From an uncultured Clostridia bacterium (GTDB taxonomy: Bacteria > Bacillota > Clostridia > Christensenellales > Aristaeellaceae), in assembly GCA_934636425.1 (NCBI GenBank), contig CAKUAV010000155.1, forward strand, positions 1 through 6,587: a stretch of DNA of 6,587 nucleotides. The letters are read 5' to 3'. The position numbers and the translations under genes were made by a program. Shown piece by piece: positions 1-4,686 of the stretch. The first letter of the stretch is position 1, and every line of letters starts with the position of its first letter. The notes under the pieces are model-generated. The model was not told the DNA's origin. It ran no database searches and was given only the letters and a program-made list of their open reading frames with translations.

Positions 1-402
1 GTCTACGATCCCAGGGTCATCCGCATCGCGGCTGTGCTGACCATCATCTTCGCCTTCTGCCCCAAGTTCGAGGCGCTCATCGCCTGCATGCCCACCGCGA
101 CCATCGGCGGCGTGTCCATGATACTCTACGGCATGATCTCCGCCGTCGGCGTGCGCAACGTCGTCGAGAACAAGGTCGACTTCACCAAGAGCCGCAACGT
201 CATCATCGCTGCGCTTGAAATGAGCCTGGCACTGGGCATCACATTCTCCTCTGCCGGCGCGATCAAGCTGGGCTCCGTGAGCCTGTCCGGACTGGCCGTG
301 GGCGCTCTGGTGGGCATCATACTCAACGCCGTTCTGCCCGGAAACGACTACGTCTTCGGCAAGAACGAGCTGGGCGACGAGTCCGTCAACTTCAAGGTCT
401 GA
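1..402 (+). CDS. uraA: Uracil permease (NCS2/UraA family), C-terminal part
   Basis: This is the last 133 codons of a membrane transporter; the 5' end lies outside the window. The reading frame is open from base 1. The fragment holds hydrophobic membrane segments separated by short loops. The stretch PTATIGGVSMILYGMISAVG, followed by an ENKVDFTKSRN segment, matches the region of UraA/PyrP uracil permeases where E. coli has PLPVMGGVSLLLYGVIGASG and a KVDYNKAQN-like loop (recalled, not searched). Members of the NCS2 (nucleobase:cation symporter 2) family import uracil with protons across the cytoplasmic membrane. A final hydrophobic helix and a short polar tail precede TGA, which is followed at once by an in-frame TAA. 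A strong terminator follows 14 bases later. Xanthine permeases are the related alternative, but the motif spelling favours uracil. Confidence 0.88.
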   Translation, partial: VYDPRVIRIAAVLTIIFAFCPKFEALIACMPTATIGGVSMILYGMISAVGVRNVVENKVDFTKSRNVIIAALEMSLALGITFSSAGAIKLGSVSLSGLAVGALVGIILNAVLPGNDYVFGKNELGDESVNFKV

Positions 403-415
403 TAAATTAAACCGC

Positions 416-455
416 AAACCGGCCGGCGCTGTCAAAGGCGTCGGCCGGTTTTATA
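416..455 (+). terminator. Rho-independent terminator after uraA
   Basis: Bases 416-425 (AAACCGGCCG) pair perfectly with 442-451 (CGGCCGGTTT). The stem extends inward through 426-430 and 437-441 with two G-U pairs, leaving a six-base loop (GTCAAA). The 3' side runs into TTTTAT. It lies 14 bases after the uracil permease stop codon, as expected for an intrinsic terminator. Confidence 0.88.
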
Positions 456-461
456 TGTTTT

Positions 462-470
462 AGGGGGAGG
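462..470 (+). promoter_or_regulatory. Ribosome binding site deciding the start at 477
   Basis: AGGGGGAGG directly abuts an ATG at 471, leaving no spacing, whereas a second in-frame ATG at 477 sits six bases downstream. The normal Shine-Dalgarno distance therefore favours 477 as the start codon. Confidence 0.65.
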
Positions 471-476
471 ATGCCC

Positions 477-992
477 ATGGACAGGCGGCTGCTGGCCGAA
501 ATGGGCGCGGCCTATCGTGCGCTGGAAACGCGGCTTGAGATCGTGAAGGCCGCCGTGCGTCAGGCCGGACTCGAATGCGCATCCATCTGGCACAACGGCC
601 ATTACGCGCACTGGTACAGCGGCCATTACGCGCGTGACGGGCGCGGCGAATTCCGCAGGCAGGCCTACCCCATTCCCGTCGTCAGCGTGGAAGGACTCTG
701 CGATATTGAGCTGGGCTTCTTATCGCTGAGCATAACCGCGAAACTCGCTCGAGCGCAGTCTCTCGCCTTCCCCTATGAGGCGCTGCCGCCCCGCTCGCTC
801 GAGGCCTGCGGCGTGGAGGATCATCTCAGCGACTGCTATCACGCCGGACAGCGCCTTGAAGTGCTCAGGAAAAACGCTGCGTCGAGCCATGAGACGGAAA
901 TCGGCTTTGCGTTTTCACTGCCCATGGCGATTGACCCCGACGCGCTGGCTGCGTTTCTGACTTTTTTGAAAAACAGCGGATTTTCCTATTGA
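477..992 (+). CDS. Hypothetical protein, 171 residues, no family recognised
   Basis: I do not recognise this protein. It begins with an amphipathic, probably helical segment (residues 1-32, alternating Ala/Leu with Arg/Glu). A His- and aromatic-rich patch at residues 38-55 contains an eight-residue tandem repeat (NGHYAHWY then SGHYARDG). A mixed region follows with PIPVVSVEGLCDIELGF (66-82) and a middle segment with VEDHLSDCYH (113-122). The C-terminal part (141-171) has strand- then helix-like patterning. No signal peptide or membrane helix is evident, so it is probably cytoplasmic. The start at 477 rests on ribosome-binding-site spacing; 471 would add two residues. The gene starts 21 bases after the uraA terminator, so it may depend on readthrough or a weak promoter. 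Codon use resembles its neighbours and the strong ribosome binding site supports a real gene. It converges on the PepE-like gene. Confidence 0.75.
   Translation: MDRRLLAEMGAAYRALETRLEIVKAAVRQAGLECASIWHNGHYAHWYSGHYARDGRGEFRRQAYPIPVVSVEGLCDIELGFLSLSITAKLARAQSLAFPYEALPPRSLEACGVEDHLSDCYHAGQRLEVLRKNAASSHETEIGFAFSLPMAIDPDALAAFLTFLKNSGFSY
594..641 (+). repeat. Eight-codon tandem duplication inside the hypothetical gene
   Basis: The 14-mer CGGCCATTACGCGC occurs at 596-609 and again at 620-633, a 24-base period equal to eight codons. At protein level this gives NGHYAHWY followed by SGHYARDG. The exact nucleotide identity of the cores suggests a fairly recent in-frame duplication or strong conservation of the GHYA core. 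Confidence 0.7.
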
Positions 993-1098
993 TATGCCTA
1001 ATTCCTTCAGGCTTTCTCGAAAGAGCGGATGAGTCCATTGATTCGTTCACAGCGCCTTTTGAAAGAGCTGCCGTCCCCTCTTTTCGAAATTCGCGCAA

Positions 1099-1141
1099 AA
1101 AAAACGAGAGCCGCGGCGATTAACCGCAGCCCTCGTTTTTT
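1099..1141. terminator. Bidirectional intrinsic terminator between convergent genes
   Basis: AAAAAACGAG (1099-1108) pairs with CTCGTTTTTT (1132-1141). The inner stem continues as 1109-1116 against 1124-1131 with two A-C mismatches, around the loop CGATTAA (1117-1123). The plus strand ends the stem in six T; the minus strand ends it in eight (A run 1097-1104). It can thus stop both the 477-992 gene and the minus-strand operon. The minus-strand 5' arm is also coding sequence for the end of the PepE-like protein. Confidence 0.88.
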
Positions 1142-1725
1142 GTGATTGTTTCATCATTTGCGATGAGCGTATCGTCGTCTGCAAGCGCATAGACGGGATA
1201 CGCGCTCGAGCGCGCGTGTTCCAGCAGCGGCCGGCGCGCTTCGGTGTAATGGCAGATCAGAACGCCGTTCAGCAGGCCGAGCGCCCGAAAATCGCTCAGG
1301 CCGACGGCGTTTTCATCGACCTCGAGCACATGGGAAACGTCCATTGACGCGATATGCGCGCCCGCGCTGCCACCGATATAGATAACGCCGCGCCGGACGT
1401 AGTTTTCGATGACGCGGTCAAGGCCGGTCTTTCGCAGCTTGTCCAGCATCGCAAACGTGTTGCCGCCGCTGATGTAAATCAGATCGAGCGGCAGGGACGC
1501 ACAGTCGACATCGGACGCTTCGTCAAAAACAGTGACAAGCGTGGGATCGAAGCCGTATTTCTTCAATCGGGCATGATAGAGCCCGCCGGCTATGCGCGCG
1601 TGCGTCGCCCTTTCGTTGGGCACAAACAGCGTCCGGCACGCCTGAAGCGGCTTTGGGATCTGGCGAAGGATGACGCGGCGGGACGCTTCGCCGCCGAAAT
1701 CACGCGAGGACAGTATCAGCCGCAT
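1120..1725 (-). CDS. Peptidase S51 (dipeptidase E-like) family protein
   Basis: The 201-residue product belongs to the PepE/S51 serine peptidases, which have a class I glutamine amidotransferase-like fold. The nucleophile elbow GGSAGA places the catalytic Ser at residue 120. ISGGNTF at 85-91 is the conserved preceding strand and loop. Asp137 and His159 (in CHYTE) lie 22 residues apart, the same interval I recall between Asp135 and His157 of Salmonella PepE, so they are probably the rest of the triad. PepE cleaves Asp-X dipeptides; the substrate here is unproven. There is no signal peptide, so it is cytoplasmic. The length fits the shorter Firmicutes members. An AGGGGGAG site lies seven bases before the ATG. 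It is the last gene of the minus-strand operon, 21 bases after mtnN. Its stop codon lies in the terminator loop, so the last six residues (KNEGCG) are encoded by the terminator arm. Confidence 0.85.
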   Translation of the reverse strand: MRLILSSRDFGGEASRRVILRQIPKPLQACRTLFVPNERATHARIAGGLYHARLKKYGFDPTLVTVFDEASDVDCASLPLDLIYISGGNTFAMLDKLRKTGLDRVIENYVRRGVIYIGGSAGAHIASMDVSHVLEVDENAVGLSDFRALGLLNGVLICHYTEARRPLLEHARSSAYPVYALADDDTLIANDETITKNEGCG

Positions 1726-1746
1726 GAACGCTCCCCCTGTCGCTTC

Positions 1747-2436
1747 TTAGAGAATCTCCATCAGCCGGCAGAGCGCCTGCGTCGAATGCGCCGCGGCCAG
1801 ACGGGTGAACTGGCCGTAGTCCGAATGGGAATCATCGTCGGCGTTGTCGGAAATCGAACGGATGACGGCGCACTTTACGCCGTTCACGCAGCAGACCTGC
1901 GCGATGGCGCCGCCCTCCATTTCACAGCAGATCGCGCCGAACCGGCCGACAATCTGCTCCTTGATGGCCGCGCCGGATATGAACTGATCGCCCGACGCGA
2001 TCGGGCCGATCATGCCGCGCACGCCGTCCATTTCATTCACGACGGTCTTAATGCACTCGACCGTGTGCGCGTCGCACTCGAAATACACCTTGTTGACCGT
2101 CGACACCAGCCCGACGGGGTCGCCCAGCGCGCTGGTATCCACATCGTGCTGCACCAGCCTGTCGGCGATGGCGATATCGCCGTATTTGAGCGCGGCGTTC
2201 AGGCTGCCGCCCACGCCCACGTTGATCACCAGAGCGGGATTGTACGTGAGTATCATCGCCTCGGCGCAGAGCGCGGCGTTCACCTTGCCGATGCCGCATT
2301 GCGCCACGACCACATCCCGGCCGTTCAGCCGTCCGCTGACAAATGTGCGGCCGCTGATGATTTTTTCAGTTTTGTTTTCAATGCGCGCTTTGATCTCGTC
2401 GATTTCAACGTCCATCGCGCCGATAATGCCGATCAT
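1747..2436 (-). CDS. mtnN: 5'-methylthioadenosine/S-adenosylhomocysteine nucleosidase
   Basis: This 229-residue enzyme hydrolyses the glycosidic bond of S-adenosylhomocysteine and methylthioadenosine, releasing adenine. In the SAH branch it makes S-ribosylhomocysteine, the substrate of LuxS encoded just upstream. The N-terminus MIGIIGAMDVEI matches the family start and supplies the acid Glu11 (E. coli Glu12). The nucleoside-binding segment CEMEGGAIAQVC carries Met173 and Glu174. SISDNAD carries the catalytic Asp197, in register with E. coli numbering. VGVGGS (73-78) is the phosphorylase-like strand. The start at 2436 fits the family and leaves nine bases after AAAGG; in-frame ATGs at 2445 and 2457 and a TTG at 2469 would add residues the family lacks. 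It lies 13 bases after the luxS stop. It is cytoplasmic and complete, with no missing key residue seen. Confidence 0.95.
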   Translation of the reverse strand: MIGIIGAMDVEIDEIKARIENKTEKIISGRTFVSGRLNGRDVVVAQCGIGKVNAALCAEAMILTYNPALVINVGVGGSLNAALKYGDIAIADRLVQHDVDTSALGDPVGLVSTVNKVYFECDAHTVECIKTVVNEMDGVRGMIGPIASGDQFISGAAIKEQIVGRFGAICCEMEGGAIAQVCCVNGVKCAVIRSISDNADDDSHSDYGQFTRLAAAHSTQALCRLMEIL

Positions 2437-2445
2437 CTGATTCAT

Positions 2446-2450
2446 CCTTT
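2446..2450 (-). promoter_or_regulatory. Ribosome binding site for mtnN overlapping the luxS stop
   Basis: On the minus strand AAAGG (2450-2446) begins at the last base of the luxS TGA and sits nine bases before the ATG at 2436. It is too close to the ATG at 2445 to serve it, which supports the shorter start. The overlap with the luxS stop suggests coupled translation. Confidence 0.55.
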
Positions 2451-2911
2451 CATCCATGCGGATAGCCAAGATCGTCCGCCGTCCAGTTTTTTATGACTTC
2501 CAGATAGCGCGCGCATTCGTCCTGCGCCTTTTTCAGATCGAGCGAGGCGTAGTTGCCGCACTCCTTGCGGGACGCGCCGAACACCGGCCCCGTGTGGTCG
2601 ATCACCTTTTGCAGCGATTCGCGCAGCACGTCCAGCACCTCGCTGTGATCGGCGCTGCGCACCAGCAGATAAAAGCCGGTCTGGCAGCCCATCGGGCCGA
2701 AATAGATGATCGAATCGGCTAGGCGCGAATTGCGGATATAGGTAGCCAGCATATGCTCGGCGGTGTGCATCGTGCTGTGATCCATCAGATCGCCGCAGTT
2801 GGGACGGCGCGTGCGCAGATCGTATGTCGTAATATCGCCGTCAATGCGGGAAATGTACACGCCGGGCACGATATAATCGTGATCGACGGTAAAGCTGGTG
2901 ATTTTCTGCAT
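2450..2911 (-). CDS. luxS: S-ribosylhomocysteine lyase (AI-2 synthesis)
   Basis: The 153-residue product splits S-ribosylhomocysteine into homocysteine and 4,5-dihydroxy-2,3-pentanedione, the AI-2 precursor. The signature HTAEH gives metal ligands His49 and His53 and the catalytic Glu52. GPMGCQTGFY carries the catalytic Cys76. KECGNY carries the third metal ligand, Cys118. RRPN at 35-38 is the conserved substrate-side loop. The order and length match the family (about 150-160 residues), so it looks intact and active. It acts in the cytoplasm as a homodimer (family knowledge). The ATG follows the ispDF stop by only five bases, with AGGGG nine bases upstream of it inside ispDF. mtnN follows 13 bases after its stop, so the two steps of SAH recycling are made together. 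Whether the organism uses AI-2 as a signal cannot be judged: no receptor gene is in the window. Confidence 0.97.
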   Translation of the reverse strand: MQKITSFTVDHDYIVPGVYISRIDGDITTYDLRTRRPNCGDLMDHSTMHTAEHMLATYIRNSRLADSIIYFGPMGCQTGFYLLVRSADHSEVLDVLRESLQKVIDHTGPVFGASRKECGNYASLDLKKAQDECARYLEVIKNWTADDLGYPHG

Positions 2912-2916
2912 AGAAA

Positions 2917-4080
2917 CTATCCCCTGTCCGTTTTTTCAATCAGCGCGGCGGCCTGCGCCGAAATGCCCAGCCCTTCGCCCTCAAAGCCCATGCCCTCGGT
3001 GGTGGTTGCCTTGACGTTGACGCTGTCGCCGGGCAGATTCAGCCCCTCGGCCAGATTGCGCGCCATCTGCGGAATGTAGTCCTTGAGCTTCGGCCGCTGC
3101 GCCACGATGGTCACGTCGGCGTTGACCGGCCTGAAGCCGCGCTCTCGCAAGAGCGCCATGACGCGCTCAAGCAGCTTCATCGACGAGATTCCCCTGTATC
3201 TTTCGTCGCTGTCCGGGAAATGGCGGCCGATATCGCCCAGCGCCGCCGCGCCGAGCAGCGCGTCCATCAGCGCGTGTACGGCCACGTCCGCGTCCGAATG
3301 GCCGAGCAGTCCCTTTTCATACGGCACGGTCACGCCGCACAGCACCAGAGCGCGTCCCTCGACGAGCCTATGCGCGTCGTAGCCCGTGCCCGTGCGGAAG
3401 GCGCAGCGTCCGGGCAGATCGCCCGGCGTCGTCACCTTGATGTTGATGGCGCAGTCCTCGTTCATGACGATGTGAACGCGCCCAATGTACTTTTCATAGA
3501 GCGCCGCGTCGTCTGTGGCCGAAACGCCCTCTTCCAGCGCCCTTTCGTGGGCGGAGAGTATGTCTTTTCGTTGAAATGTCTGCGGCGTCTGCACGGCGCA
3601 CAGGCGCTCACGCGGCGGCGTTTCGACGGCGCATCCACTCTCGTCCAGGAGCTTGACGGTGTCCACGACCGGCCGGCCGGGCACGCCGCTGCCGTAGCGC
3701 CGCGCCGATTCGATCGTCTCACGAACGACGCGCTCTGTGACGAACGGCCGCGCGGCGTCGTGAATGGCGACAATTTCCGCGTCTTTCGGCACAAGGCGCA
3801 GCCCGTTCAGCACGGATTTCTGCCGCGTTCTGCCGCCCGTGCAGCGCGCGCGTATGAGCGGCGATTCCCCCTCGGCGGCGATCAGCGCGCGATACGCTTC
3901 CTCATCCTGATCGGAGAGCACCAGCACCGCGCCGTCGAAGCAGCCGGACGCTTCAAGCGCCCGCATGCAGTGAAAGAGCACGCTTTTGCCGTCCAAGGGA
4001 TGAAACACCTTGTTGTACGGCTGCCCGAAGCGCGTTCCCCGGCCGGCCGCGACCACCACAGCCCAGACCGCGCCGCTCAT
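2917..4080 (-). CDS. ispDF: Bifunctional IspD/IspF fusion of the MEP isoprenoid pathway
   Basis: The 387-residue protein joins 2-C-methyl-D-erythritol 4-phosphate cytidylyltransferase (IspD, about 1-222) to 2-C-methyl-D-erythritol 2,4-cyclodiphosphate synthase (IspF, about 228-385). IspD shows AAGRGTRFG with Arg17 and Lys24 at the catalytic spacing, GGRTRQKSV (82-90), HDAARPFV (107-114), Arg157 before TPQTF, and NIKVTTP with Lys215. IspF shows GTGYDAHRL with metal ligands Asp235 and His237, GHSDADVAVHALMDALLG with His269, and KATTTEGMGFEGEG (357-370). All expected active-site residues appear present in both halves. The linker is very short. The ATG overlaps the rqcP TGA by four bases (ATGA), implying coupled translation, and AGGTG lies just upstream. 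luxS begins five bases after the stop. The intermediate step, IspE, is not in the window. It is a cytoplasmic enzyme. Confidence 0.95.
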   Translation of the reverse strand: MSGAVWAVVVAAGRGTRFGQPYNKVFHPLDGKSVLFHCMRALEASGCFDGAVLVLSDQDEEAYRALIAAEGESPLIRARCTGGRTRQKSVLNGLRLVPKDAEIVAIHDAARPFVTERVVRETIESARRYGSGVPGRPVVDTVKLLDESGCAVETPPRERLCAVQTPQTFQRKDILSAHERALEEGVSATDDAALYEKYIGRVHIVMNEDCAINIKVTTPGDLPGRCAFRTGTGYDAHRLVEGRALVLCGVTVPYEKGLLGHSDADVAVHALMDALLGAAALGDIGRHFPDSDERYRGISSMKLLERVMALLRERGFRPVNADVTIVAQRPKLKDYIPQMARNLAEGLNLPGDSVNVKATTTEGMGFEGEGLGISAQAAALIEKTDRG

Positions 4081-4319
4081 TCGAGCACCTTATACATGCC
4101 GCAGGCGTCGGCCTTGAGCACATGCTCGGACAGCGTGACCACTTCATATTTGGAAACACTGGAGCCGAAGCGCACCTCGATGATGTCGCCTTCCTTGATT
4201 TCCGCGCCCGCCTTGGCGATCTTGCCGTTGACGGTCACACGGCCGCCGTCGCAGGCCTCGTTGGCCACGGTGCGGCGCTTTATGATGCGCGAAACCTTCA
4301 GATATTTATCCAGCCGCAT
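4077..4319 (-). CDS. rqcP: RqcP (YabO), S4-domain ribosome quality-control factor
   Basis: The 80-residue protein is a small RNA-binding S4-domain protein. MRLDKYLKVSRIIKRRTVA at the start and GGRVTVNG (25-32) are the S4 hallmark. EGDIIEVRFG (43-52) closes the domain. These features and the length match YabO of Bacillus, now called RqcP, which binds stalled 50S subunits with RqcH during alanine tailing of incomplete chains. The HslR heat-shock proteins are close relatives, but the hup-adjacent location and MRLDK start favour RqcP. The ATG at 4319 is chosen by family match; GGAAG lies 11 bases upstream, a slightly long spacing. A 20-residue in-frame extension is possible but runs into the terminator region and is not expected. 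A transcription terminator separates it from hup. Its stop overlaps the ispDF start, making it the first gene of the downstream operon. Confidence 0.93.
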   Translation of the reverse strand: MRLDKYLKVSRIIKRRTVANEACDGGRVTVNGKIAKAGAEIKEGDIIEVRFGSSVSKYEVVTLSEHVLKADACGMYKVLE

Positions 4320-4346
4320 TTGAAAAAGCACTTCCTTTCCACTGAT

Positions 4347-4384
4347 AAAAAAGACTCCCGCGCCGCTCAAAAACGGCACAGGAG
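4347..4384 (-). terminator. Intrinsic terminator between hup and rqcP
   Basis: On the minus strand CTCCTGTGCCG (4384-4374) pairs with CGGCGCGGGAG (4365-4355), an 11-base stem with two U-G pairs around an eight-base loop (TTTTTGAG). It is followed by TC and six T (4352-4347). It starts 15 bases past the hup stop and ends 27 bases before the rqcP start. Partial readthrough would couple rqcP expression to hup at a lower level. Confidence 0.85.
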
Positions 4385-4399
4385 CTCTCCCATTCGCTC

Positions 4400-4663
4400 T
4401 TACTTTTTGAGCGTCTTGCTGGCCTTGAACACCAGCGTCTTGCCGGCGGGAATCTCGATGGACTCGCCGGTGGCCGGATTGCGGCCCTGACGCGCGGCGC
4501 GCTCACGGGTCTCGAACGTACCGAAGCCCATGATCTGCACCTTTTCCTCGGCTTCAAACGCTTCGCTCAGCGCCTCAAACACGGCGTTAACGGCCTTGTC
4601 GGCCGTCTTCTTATCCAGTTCGGCAATCTGGGCAACCTTCGCAGACAGTTCAGTCTTATTCAT
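4400..4663 (-). CDS. hup: DNA-binding protein HU
   Basis: The 87-residue product is the histone-like nucleoid protein HU, which bends DNA as a dimer. MNKTELSAKVA opens the family's first helix. GFGTFETRERAARQGRNP (46-63) is the HU/IHF signature in the beta arm, with Pro63 at the position that intercalates into DNA. The C-terminus FKASKTLKK is also typical. A strong GGAGG lies eight bases before the ATG at 4663; the in-frame extension to 4678 would swallow that site and is rejected. It lies 23 bases after mazG, so it can be cotranscribed from the promoter at 6054-6082. An intrinsic terminator follows closely, which would make hup the end of the main mazG-hup transcript. The position between yabN-type mazG and rqcP matches Bacillus/Clostridium order or its close variants. 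IHF is excluded by the spelling and the Firmicutes context. Confidence 0.96.
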   Translation of the reverse strand: MNKTELSAKVAQIAELDKKTADKAVNAVFEALSEAFEAEEKVQIMGFGTFETRERAARQGRNPATGESIEIPAGKTLVFKASKTLKK

Positions 4664-4686
4664 AGATCCAACCTCCAATATTGAAA

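Noticed and set aside
993..1096. Possible small gene or RNA between the convergent genes
   Set aside because: No start with a ribosome binding site and no convincing hairpin beyond a trivial four-base stem near 1012-1025. It looks like plain trailer sequence.
2437..2469. Longer mtnN start with 11 extra residues inside luxS
   Set aside because: The family begins at MIGIIGAM, and AAAGG is spaced for the ATG at 2436. The longer form starts with TTG without a good ribosome binding site.
1354..2496. Long plus-strand open frame (380 codons) opposite the PepE-like and mtnN genes
   Set aside because: It is antisense to two clear genes, rich in Arg, Ala, His and Asp as expected of a GC-rich shadow frame, and shows no known motif.
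3220..4323. Long plus-strand open frame (367 codons) opposite ispDF and rqcP
   Set aside because: Shadow of ispDF with low-complexity Arg/Ala/His composition and no motif. The minus-strand frame has every expected catalytic residue.
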